64,000 nucleotides of DNA, taken from assembly GCA_963834685.1 (NCBI GenBank), contig CAWICW010000003.1, positions 81,579 to 145,578 on the forward strand, given 5' to 3'. How positions within the stretch are numbered: the stretch's first letter is position 1; every line of letters starts with the position of its first letter. A program made the translations under genes and the position numbers. The DNA comes from Palsa-504 sp963834685 (GTDB taxonomy: Bacteria; Actinomycetota; Actinomycetes; Streptosporangiales; Streptosporangiaceae). Under the pieces are notes generated by a model. The model ran no database searches and had not been told where the DNA came from. It saw only the letters and a list, made by a program, of their open reading frames with translations. This document shows, in pieces, positions 16,250 through 23,546 of the stretch.

Positions 16250-16327
16250 GTCGCGGCCAACCCGCTGACCGGCGCCGTCTACACCGCCAACATCGGTGAC
16301 GACACCGTGTCGGTGATCTCCGGCTAA
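16250..16327 (+). pseudogene. YncE/YVTN beta-propeller repeat remnant
   Basis: The 25 codons before a TAA read VAANPLTGAVYTANIGDD followed by TVSVISG, one blade of a YncE-type (YVTN) seven-bladed propeller. Nothing upstream continues the fold and no start signal is present. It is the last repeat of a deleted secreted propeller gene. Confidence 0.45.
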
Positions 16328-16357
16328 CGCCGTGCGAGGACCGGGGGTATGAAGCGG

Positions 16358-16442
16358 CGGAGGATAAGAGATTCGAACTCTTGAGGGGTTGCCCCCAACA
16401 CGCTTTCCAAGCGTGCGCCCTAGGCCACTAGGCGAATCCTCC
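16358..16442 (-). tRNA. tRNA-Ser(GGA)
   Basis: On the minus strand GGAGGAT pairs with ATCCTCC, followed by discriminator G; full CCA is not encoded (CCG). The anticodon stem CACGC/GCGTG encloses TTGGAAA, anticodon GGA. A long variable arm and the T-arm AGAG-TTCGAAT-CTCT are present. It is the third tRNA-Ser within about 10 kb. Confidence 0.95.
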
Positions 16443-16565
16443 GCCGGGAAGCTTACCCGAACCAGGCGGTCGTCCGGCCGGCCAACGGAGCAGATGAAGT
16501 GGCTTGTGGCCAGAGCGGATCACGGCCACGGCACCATCCGGTCCCGCGGCTGACTACACTGACCG

Positions 16566-16656
16566 GTGACCCCCCGCACGGCGTCATCCCGCCAACCCCC
16601 CCAGGGCCGGAAGGCAGCAAGGGTACGCGGGCTCTGACGGGTGTGCGGGGGGTCCT
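16566..16656 (+). ncRNA. ffs: Bacterial small signal recognition particle RNA (4.5S-type)
   Basis: The apical SRP hairpin with its two conserved internal loops is visible as GGCCGGAAGGCAGCAAGGG (about 16605-16623). The flanking strands GACCCCCCGCAC (from 16568) and GTGCGGGGGGTC (to 16654) pair to form the base of the long hairpin. The location immediately upstream of dnaX is standard for actinobacteria. The RNA pairs with Ffh to target ribosomes to the membrane. The exact ends are approximate. Confidence 0.92.
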
Positions 16657-16680
16657 CCCATTACCGGTGAGGATGAGCTG

Positions 16681-18648
16681 ATGGCCGCAGCCGCGTCGGA
16701 ACGCGAGGGGGCAACCCGGGTTTCGGGGTCCAGCTTGGCCCTGTACCGCAAGTACCGCCCGGCCACGTTCGCTGAGGTGAAGGGACAGGACCACGTCACC
16801 AGCCCGCTGCGGCAGGCGCTGAGCACCGGCCGGATCAACCACGCTTACCTGTTCAGCGGCCCGCGGGGGTGCGGCAAGACGTCGAGCGCCCGGATTCTGG
16901 CCCGGTCGCTGAACTGCGTCAACGGGCCCACGCCCGACCCCTGCGGGGTCTGCGATTCCTGCGTCGCCCTGGCCCCGTCCGGGCCGGGCAGCATCGACGT
17001 GATCGAGATCGACGCCGCCTCGCACGGCGGCGTCGACGACGCCCGGGAACTGCGCGAGCGGGCCTTCTACACCCCGGTGTCCGGGCGCTTCAAGATCTAC
17101 ATCATCGACGAGGCGCACATGGTCACCCAGCAGGGGTTCAACGCGCTGTTGAAGCTGGTGGAGGAACCCCCGTCGCACCTGAAGTTCATCTTCGCCACGA
17201 CCGAACCGGAGAAGGTCCTGCCGACCATCCGGTCCCGCACGCACCACTACCCGTTCCGTCTTGTGCCGCCCTCCATCCTGCGGGAACTGATGCAGGACAT
17301 CCTGCGTGCCGAGGGCGTGCAGTTCGAGGACGCGGTGCTGCCGCTGGTAGTGCGGGCCGGGGCGGGATCGGTCCGGGACTCGCTGTCTGTCCTGGACCAG
17401 TTGCTGGCCGGGAGCGACGAGTTCGGGCTCAGCTATGACCGCGCCGTGGCGCTGCTCGGCTACACCGACGCGAGCCTGCTCGACGAGATCGTGGACGCGT
17501 TCGCCACCGCCGACGGCGCCGCGGTGTTCGGGGTGGTCAACCGGGTCATCGAGGGCGGGCACGAGCCGCGCCGGTTCGCGGCCGACCTGCTGGACCGGTT
17601 CCGGGACCTGATCATCCTGGCCGCCGTGCCGCACGCGGCCGAGACCGGGCTGCTGGACCTGGCCCCGGACCGGGCCGAGCGGATGGCCGCCCAGGCGGGC
17701 CGGTTCGGCCAGGCCGGGCTGGCCCGCGCGGCCGAGATCGTCAGCACGGGCCTGGACCAGATGCGCGGTGCCACCTCCCCCCGGCTGCTGCTCGAGCTGA
17801 TGTGCGCGCAGGTGCTGCTGCCCGCCGCCACCACCGACGAGAAGTCGCTGCTCGCCCGGCTGGAGCGGCTGGAGTCCGGAGGCCGGGGCACGCCGGCTCC
17901 CCGGCCGCCGTCCCCCCCGTCCCCGCCGCACTCAGGTACGAACGATTCTGCCGAACGGACCCGGGTTCCCCCGGTCCCCGACCGGAAGGCCGCCAAGCCC
18001 GCCGAGAGCGCCGCGCCGGCTAAAGCGAGCGCCGCGCCGGCTGAACCTGCTGAGCCAGCCGGTGTCCCGCCCGCGGCGCCGTCCTCGGCCGGGCCGTCCG
18101 CGGCCGATTCCCTCCGGCAGAACTGGGCCGCGGTCCTGGACGCGGTCATGCAGGAGCGCAAGGTCGCGTGGCTGCTGCTTCGCAACGCGAGCGTGGTCTC
18201 CCTGGAGGACAAGGTCCTCACCCTGCGGTTCCCGAGAGACGGAGACCTGAAGGGCTTCGGAGTGAGCGGCCACGATGCCATCCTCAGGCGCGTGCTGAAC
18301 ACCCGTTTCGGCCTGGACGTGACGATCAGGGGCGTGACCGGCGCCGACCTGGGTACCGGCGCGGTCCGGTCCGCCGTGCCGGTCAGTCCCGGGCCGGTCA
18401 GTCCCGGGCCGGTCGCGGCGGGCGGGACGAGTGACCCGGTCGCGGCCACCCCGGCCCGGTCCCGGCCGCGCCGCGATGAGCCCCCGCCCGACGAGATCTC
18501 GTCCGACGAGTTCCCGCCGGACGAGCCGGACGACATGCCGCCCGACGAGCCCGACGGCGATCGGGCGCCCGTGGTGACGGAACTCACCGGGATGGACCTG
18601 ATCCAGCGCGAGCTGGGCGGCCAGGTGATCGGCGAGATCGACGACTGA
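16681..18648 (+). CDS. dnaX: DNA polymerase III subunits gamma/tau
   Basis: The 655-residue clamp-loader ATPase has a Walker A motif GPRGCGKTS (60-68) and a zinc module of C79, C88, C91 and C94. Walker B IIDEAH is at 141-146 and the sensor-1 strand FIFATTEP near 175. Domain III follows to about residue 390, then a Pro/Ala linker, a tau-like domain (NWAAVLDAVMQERKVAWLLL) and an acidic tail with repeated PDE motifs. It follows SRP RNA and precedes ybaB-recR, the usual order. Confidence 0.95.
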   Translation: MAAAASEREGATRVSGSSLALYRKYRPATFAEVKGQDHVTSPLRQALSTGRINHAYLFSGPRGCGKTSSARILARSLNCVNGPTPDPCGVCDSCVALAPSGPGSIDVIEIDAASHGGVDDARELRERAFYTPVSGRFKIYIIDEAHMVTQQGFNALLKLVEEPPSHLKFIFATTEPEKVLPTIRSRTHHYPFRLVPPSILRELMQDILRAEGVQFEDAVLPLVVRAGAGSVRDSLSVLDQLLAGSDEFGLSYDRAVALLGYTDASLLDEIVDAFATADGAAVFGVVNRVIEGGHEPRRFAADLLDRFRDLIILAAVPHAAETGLLDLAPDRAERMAAQAGRFGQAGLARAAEIVSTGLDQMRGATSPRLLLELMCAQVLLPAATTDEKSLLARLERLESGGRGTPAPRPPSPPSPPHSGTNDSAERTRVPPVPDRKAAKPAESAAPAKASAAPAEPAEPAGVPPAAPSSAGPSAADSLRQNWAAVLDAVMQERKVAWLLLRNASVVSLEDKVLTLRFPRDGDLKGFGVSGHDAILRRVLNTRFGLDVTIRGVTGADLGTGAVRSAVPVSPGPVSPGPVAAGGTSDPVAATPARSRPRRDEPPPDEISSDEFPPDEPDDMPPDEPDGDRAPVVTELTGMDLIQRELGGQVIGEIDD

Positions 18649-18723
18649 GCCCCGAGAATGGATACGGCCCCGCTTGGGCTTGACCGCAGCGGGCGGGTCG
18701 TAGGCTCTGGGTAGGAGGGCGAT

Positions 18724-19173
18724 GTGGAACCCCAGATGGATATGCAGCAGCTGTTCGCGGCGGCGCAGCAGATGCAGGAACAACTCATGAACGCCCAGCA
18801 GGCGCTGGCCGACGCCGAGGTCACCGGGACGGCGGGCGGCGGGCTGGTCAAGGCCACCGTCAACGGCCAGGGCGAACTGCTCGACCTCAGCATCGCCGCG
18901 GCCGCGGTGGAGGCCGACGACGCTGAGGAGACGGCGCGCACGATCGCCGACCTCGTGCTCGCAGCGGTCCGCGACGCGTACCGGGCGGCCGAGCAACTCC
19001 AGCAGCAGCAGATGGGACCGTTCGCCGCGGCCATGCAGGGCGGCGGGATACCGGGCATGCCCGGCGGAGGCGGCCTCGACCTGCCTGGCGGCCTCGACCT
19101 GTCCGGCCTCGGACTCGGCGGCCCGGGCCCGCACGCGCCGGAGCCAGCCGACGAGGATGACCCGGAGACCTAG
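18724..19173 (+). CDS. YbaB/EbfC family nucleoid-associated protein
   Basis: The 149-residue protein has the family core (QMQEQLMNAQQALADAEVTG, about 16-35, and VKATVNGQGELLDLSI). This core forms a tweezer-like dimer that binds DNA. The C-terminal ~45 residues form a Gly/Pro/Leu tail (GGGIPGMPGGGG then acidic EPADEDDPE), longer than in E. coli YbaB but common in actinobacteria. The GTG at 18724 follows GGAGGGCG. It sits between dnaX and recR and is probably co-transcribed with them. Confidence 0.92.
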   Translation: MEPQMDMQQLFAAAQQMQEQLMNAQQALADAEVTGTAGGGLVKATVNGQGELLDLSIAAAAVEADDAEETARTIADLVLAAVRDAYRAAEQLQQQQMGPFAAAMQGGGIPGMPGGGGLDLPGGLDLSGLGLGGPGPHAPEPADEDDPET

Positions 19174-19188
19174 GACCTAGGACCTGCT

Positions 19189-19788
19189 GTGTACGAAGGG
19201 GTCATCCAGAACCTCATCGACGAACTCGGCCGCCTGCCGGGGGTCGGGCCGAAGGGCGCCCAGCGCATCGCCTTTTACCTGCTGGCCGCGGACCAGGCCG
19301 ACGTCAGGCGGCTGGCCGATACGCTGATCGAGGTCACCGAGCGAGTGCGGTTCTGCCGGACCTGCGGGAACGTGGCCGAAGCCGACGAGTGCCGGATCTG
19401 CCTCGACCCGCGCCGCGACCTGGCGGTGATCTGCGTGGTGGAAGAGCCCAAGGACGTCGCGGCGGTGGAGAGGATCCGCGAGTTCCGCGGCCGCTACCAC
19501 GTGCTCGGGGGAGCGATCAGCCCCATCGACGGGGTTGGCCCGGACGAGCTGCGGATCAAGGAGCTGATGACCCGGCTGGCCGACGGCACGGTGACCGAGC
19601 TGATCCTGGCCACCGATCCGAACCTGGAGGGGGAGGCAACCGCCACCTTTCTCGCTAGGCTGGTAAAGCCAATGGGTTTGCGGGTGACCAGGCCCGCGAG
19701 CGGGCTGCCGGTCGGGGGCGACCTGGAGTACGCCGACGAGGTGACGCTGGGCCGCGCATTCGAAGGACGGAGACTGCTTGATGTCTGA
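19189..19788 (+). CDS. recR: Recombination protein RecR
   Basis: The 199-residue protein has the N-terminal helix-hairpin-helix (LGRLPGVGPKGAQRIAFYLL). A C4 zinc finger follows (CRTCGN...CRIC), then a Toprim domain (ICVVEEPKDVAAVE) and a C-terminal Walker-like segment. RecR forms a ring with RecO/RecF that loads RecA at gaps. The GTG at 19189 lies 15 bp after ybaB. The stop overlaps the next gene's start by 8 bp. Confidence 0.95.
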   Translation: MYEGVIQNLIDELGRLPGVGPKGAQRIAFYLLAADQADVRRLADTLIEVTERVRFCRTCGNVAEADECRICLDPRRDLAVICVVEEPKDVAAVERIREFRGRYHVLGGAISPIDGVGPDELRIKELMTRLADGTVTELILATDPNLEGEATATFLARLVKPMGLRVTRPASGLPVGGDLEYADEVTLGRAFEGRRLLDV

Positions 19789-20326
19789 ACCGCCAGCTCA
19801 GGGGGGCGAATGGCGGCCGATCGCGGATCAGATCGCGGCGAACGTGAAGAACTTCATCGACGGGGTGGACGCGCTGGCCCGGGCGGGGGGCGACGAGACC
19901 GTACCGATGCTGCTGCTCGAGGTGTCGCAGATCCTGCTCGCCGGGGCCCAGCTGGGCGCCAGCCAGGACGTGATCCTGCCGGGGAACTGGGAGCCGGGGG
20001 TGGGCGACGACCCGGACCTCGACGCGCTGCGCACCGGCCTGGCCCGGCGGCTGGCCGCCGTGGACGAGTACGCCGAGGTGTTCGACCCGTACAAGGACAC
20101 CTCCTGCCTGCCGTTCCGGATCTCCGACGACGTCGCGGCGGTCGCCGCCGACCTCATTCACGGCCTCCGGCATTACCAGGCCGGCCGGTCTCTCGAGGCG
20201 CTGTGGTGGTGGCAGTACTCCTACTTCAACCACTGGGGGACGCACGGCGGTGCCGCCCTGCGCGCGCTGCATGCGGTGGTCGCGCACGCCAGCCTCGACG
20301 TCGCCGAAGAGCGGACGAGCCTGTAG
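19781..20326 (+). CDS. DUF5063 domain-containing protein
   Basis: The 181-residue soluble, mostly helical, acidic protein carries the conserved WWWQYSYFNHWG segment near its C-terminus. That segment defines the DUF5063 family found after recR in actinomycetes. Function is unknown. It starts at ATG 19781 inside the end of recR, so translation is coupled. The upstream TTG at 19778 is less likely. Confidence 0.85.
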   Translation: MSEPPAQGGEWRPIADQIAANVKNFIDGVDALARAGGDETVPMLLLEVSQILLAGAQLGASQDVILPGNWEPGVGDDPDLDALRTGLARRLAAVDEYAEVFDPYKDTSCLPFRISDDVAAVAADLIHGLRHYQAGRSLEALWWWQYSYFNHWGTHGGAALRALHAVVAHASLDVAEERTSL

Positions 20327-20371
20327 CGGATAAACTCAAGGTCCATTCCGACCCGGGAGGTGCGGCCGTTC

Positions 20372-21652
20372 GTGGCTCTCATCGTGCAGAAATACGGCGG
20401 CTCATCGGTCGCCGACGCGGACGGCATCAAGCGGGTCGCGCAGCGGATCGTGGCCACCCGCAAGGGCGGTGACCAGGTGGTGGTGGTCGTGTCGGCGATG
20501 GGGGACTCCACCGACGAGCTGACGGACCTGGCCAGCCAGGTCAGTCCGCTGCCGCCCGCACGCGAGCTCGACATGCTGCTGACCGCGGGCGAGCGGATCT
20601 CGATGGCCCTGCTGGCCATGGCGATCGCCGCCCTCGGCCTTGAAGCGCGATCGTTCACCGGCTCCCAGGCGGGCGTGATCACCGACGCCGAGCACGGCCG
20701 GGCACGGATCATCGACATCAAGCCGGGCCGCATCGCCGGCGCGCTGGCCGACGGCGCGATCCCCATCGTGGCCGGGTTCCAGGGCGTGTCGCAGACCACC
20801 AAGGACGTCACCACGATGGGCCGCGGCGCGTCGGACACTACCGCGGTCGCACTGGCCGCCGCGCTGGCCGCCGACGCGTGCGAGATCTACACCGACGTGG
20901 ACGGCGTCTTCACCGCCGACCCCCGTATCGTGCGGTCCGCCCGGCGGATCCCGCAGATCAGCTACGAGGAGATGCTGGAGATGGCCGCCTGCGGGGCGAA
21001 GGTGCTGATGCTCCGCTGCGTGGAATACGCGCGCCGGTACGAGGTGCCGATCCACGTGCGGTCCTCCTTTACCAACCGGGACGGGACCTGGGTCACCGGG
21101 CATGCGGACAACAAGTCGGAGGTAGCCGGGATGGAGCAGGCCATCATCTCCGGGGTCGCGCACGACCCGAGCGAGGCGAAGATCACCGTGGTGAGCGTGC
21201 CGGACCGGGTGGGCGAGGCGGCCCGGATCTTCACCGCCATCGCCGAGGCCGGCATCAACATCGACATGATCGTGCAGAACGTCTCGGCCGTGGCGACCGG
21301 CCGGACCGATATCTCCTTCACGGTGCCGCGGGAGGACGGTCAGCGCGGGATGGCGGCGCTGCAGCGCCTGCGCGAGACGGTCGGCTTCGAATCGCTGCTC
21401 TACGACGACCGGATCGGCAAGGTCTCGCTGATCGGGGCGGGCATGCGCTCCCATCCAGGTGTCAGCGCCCGGTTCTTCGGCGCGCTGGCCGAGGCAGGCG
21501 TGAACATCGAGATGATCTCCACCTCGGAGATCAGGATCTCGGTGGTGGTGGACCAGGACGACCTGGATCGAGCGGTGACCGCGACGCACAAGGCGTTCGA
21601 GCTCGACTCGGATCAGGTCGAGGCGGTCGTGTACGGAGGGACCGGCCGGTGA
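20372..21652 (+). CDS. ask: Aspartate kinase
   Basis: The 426-residue enzyme phosphorylates L-aspartate in the first step to Lys, Met, Thr and DAP. It has the substrate/ATP motif VQKYGGSS at the N-terminus, a kinase domain to about 250 and two tandem ACT domains for Lys/Thr feedback (AGINIDMIVQNVS, EAGVNIEMISTSEIRIS). The GTG at 20372 is chosen because GGGAGG lies 11 bases upstream and gives the typical MALIVQKYGG start. An internal start could give a separate beta subunit. It overlaps asd by 4 bp. Confidence 0.95.
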   Translation: MALIVQKYGGSSVADADGIKRVAQRIVATRKGGDQVVVVVSAMGDSTDELTDLASQVSPLPPARELDMLLTAGERISMALLAMAIAALGLEARSFTGSQAGVITDAEHGRARIIDIKPGRIAGALADGAIPIVAGFQGVSQTTKDVTTMGRGASDTTAVALAAALAADACEIYTDVDGVFTADPRIVRSARRIPQISYEEMLEMAACGAKVLMLRCVEYARRYEVPIHVRSSFTNRDGTWVTGHADNKSEVAGMEQAIISGVAHDPSEAKITVVSVPDRVGEAARIFTAIAEAGINIDMIVQNVSAVATGRTDISFTVPREDGQRGMAALQRLRETVGFESLLYDDRIGKVSLIGAGMRSHPGVSARFFGALAEAGVNIEMISTSEIRISVVVDQDDLDRAVTATHKAFELDSDQVEAVVYGGTGR

Positions 21653-22743
21653 GCGCCGCGGGCTTCGCCGGGCGGCCCGCGCTGGCCGTGGTCGGGGCTA
21701 CCGGCGCGGTCGGCACGGTGATGCTCGAGATCCTGTCCAGCCGCGAGGACATCTGGGGCGAGATCAGGCTGGTCGCCTCGCCGCGCTCGGCCGGGCGGCA
21801 GCTGACGGTACGGGGCCGCGAGACCGAAGTGGTCGCGCTGTCCCGGGACGCGTTCGACGGCATCGACGTGGCCATGTTCGACGTGCCCGACGAGATCTCG
21901 GCGCAATGGGCGCCGGCCGCGGCCGAGTGCGGCGCGGTGGCCGTCGACAACTCCGGCGCATTCCGGATGGATCCCGACGTCCCGCTGGTCGTGCCGGAGA
22001 TCAACCCGGAGCAGCTGGCTCACCGGCCCAAGGGAATCATCGCCAACGCGAACTGCACCACGCTGTCGATGATCGTGGCCGTGGGCGCGCTGCACCGCGC
22101 GTTCGGGCTGGAGGAACTGGTGGTCGCCTCGTACCAGGCCGCCTCCGGCGCAGGCCAGGCGGGCGTCGAAACGCTCTACGCGCAGCTGGACAAGGTCGCG
22201 GGCACGCGGTCGCTCGGTCAGCGGGCCGGCGACGTCCGGTCCGCGGTCGGCGACCTCGGGCCGTTCCCCGCACCACTGGCCATGAACGTGGTCCCGTGGG
22301 CAGGCTCGCTGAAGGCGGACGGCTGGTCGTCGGAGGAGCTGAAGATCCGCGACGAGTCGCGCAAGATCCTCGGCCTGCCCGCGTTGCGGGTCTCCGCGAC
22401 GTGCGTCCGGGTCCCCGTCGTCACCACGCACTCGGTCGCGGTGCACGCGGTGTTCTCCCAGCCGGTCGGCCGGGATGAGGCATGGGAGGTGCTGAGGGCC
22501 GCGCGGGGCGTGCTGGTGGCCGACGATCCCGAGGCCGGCGAGTTCCCCACGCCGGTGGACGTGGTCGGCACCGACCCGTCCTGGGTCGGGCGGGTCCGCC
22601 AGTCGCTCGACGACCCGCGCGCGATCGAGTTCTTCGTCTGCGGCGACAACCTGCGCAAGGGCGCGGCGCTTAACACCGCCCAGATCGCGGAGCTGGTCGC
22701 GGCCGAGCTCCGGGCGCGCTCCTTACCTTCCTGGTGCCCATGA
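21649..22743 (+). CDS. asd: Aspartate-semialdehyde dehydrogenase
   Basis: The 364-residue NADPH enzyme reduces aspartyl phosphate. It has the nucleotide motif VVGATGAVG (14-22), catalytic Cys136 in NANCTT, and the substrate-binding region RVSATCVRVPV. It starts at a GTG that overlaps the ask stop (GTGA), the usual ask-asd operon. The last residues (SLPSWCP) are a little unusual but the domain is complete. Confidence 0.95.
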   Translation: MSAAGFAGRPALAVVGATGAVGTVMLEILSSREDIWGEIRLVASPRSAGRQLTVRGRETEVVALSRDAFDGIDVAMFDVPDEISAQWAPAAAECGAVAVDNSGAFRMDPDVPLVVPEINPEQLAHRPKGIIANANCTTLSMIVAVGALHRAFGLEELVVASYQAASGAGQAGVETLYAQLDKVAGTRSLGQRAGDVRSAVGDLGPFPAPLAMNVVPWAGSLKADGWSSEELKIRDESRKILGLPALRVSATCVRVPVVTTHSVAVHAVFSQPVGRDEAWEVLRAARGVLVADDPEAGEFPTPVDVVGTDPSWVGRVRQSLDDPRAIEFFVCGDNLRKGAALNTAQIAELVAAELRARSLPSWCP

Positions 22744-23546
22744 CGGTCACCACCCTGACGGGCCTGCCCGGCGCCCGGGCCAGGCGCGCGGTGGCCGCCC
22801 TGGGCCGCTCGGCCGGGTTCGGCATCTGGCTGGTGGCGTCGCCTACCACCCGGGCTCGGCCAGCTACGCCTTTCCGTCGGCATATAACGAAAGCATTACG
22901 AGACCCTTACCGGCGGTCCGGAACGAGGGCCGGAGTCCGGCCGCCCGGCGCTTGTGCCGCTCACTGAGGAGGCTCGTCAGCGCCGCGCGGTGCCCGCCCG
23001 CTGGCCTCTCCAGCCCAGTGGCTATGGCCGTATAGGGGTGTATGCCGGGTTTGCGGCGGGAACCGGCGGGTCAGCCGCAGTGGGCAATTATGTGCAGCCC
23101 GGGGCCGGGTGGCCGGAAGAGTTCTGTAAGCAGGGAGCTTGCCGGTTTGGCAGATCTGCCACGGTCGGGGGCGGTATAACAGGCGAGGAGGCGGGGTAGG
23201 GCGAAGGAGGAACGTGCTCGTACATCGCTATGCTCCGGTTCGTTCGCGGGGACCCCGGGCCTGGAGCACTTGCCCTGCCACGTCGGTCGGCCCGCCGGGA
23301 GCCGGGCCCGCCCCGGGTTCACTACCGCCTCGGCTTCGCGATGACGCGACCAGCGAGACCCGTCCGGCCGGCGCCCGGCGCGAGCGCGCCGCACCGATGC
23401 GAAATCGTTCATATACCATTTCGCAGTCAAAGCGTTATTGGCGCTGATATAGTCGCACTCCACGACATAGGAACAAGGGATAACAGCCAGCGTTCCGTGT
23501 GCCGCAATTGGCTTTCTCGTCAATCACGATCCTGAGGAGGATAAGC
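22744..23546. other. 800-bp non-coding or unassigned stretch before the redox locus
   Basis: No frame here shows family similarity or sustained codon bias. One 77-codon frame from GTG 23214 has a good ribosome-binding site (GAAGGAGG, 23203-23210), but its product is Arg/Pro/Ala-rich and looks spurious. The right-hand ~120 bp is locally A+T-rich (around 23400-23500) and probably contains the promoter of the membrane redox gene. Confidence 0.4.

Noticed and set aside
18310..18648. Possible CRISPR-like or tandem repeat near the dnaX 3' end
   Set aside because: The repeated PVSPGP and PDE segments are coding low-complexity in the tau tail; there are no spacers and no cas genes.
23071..23523. 150-codon minus-strand frame upstream of the redox locus
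   Set aside because: It has no family similarity or good start site, and composition changes along its length; it is probably chance in a non-coding region.
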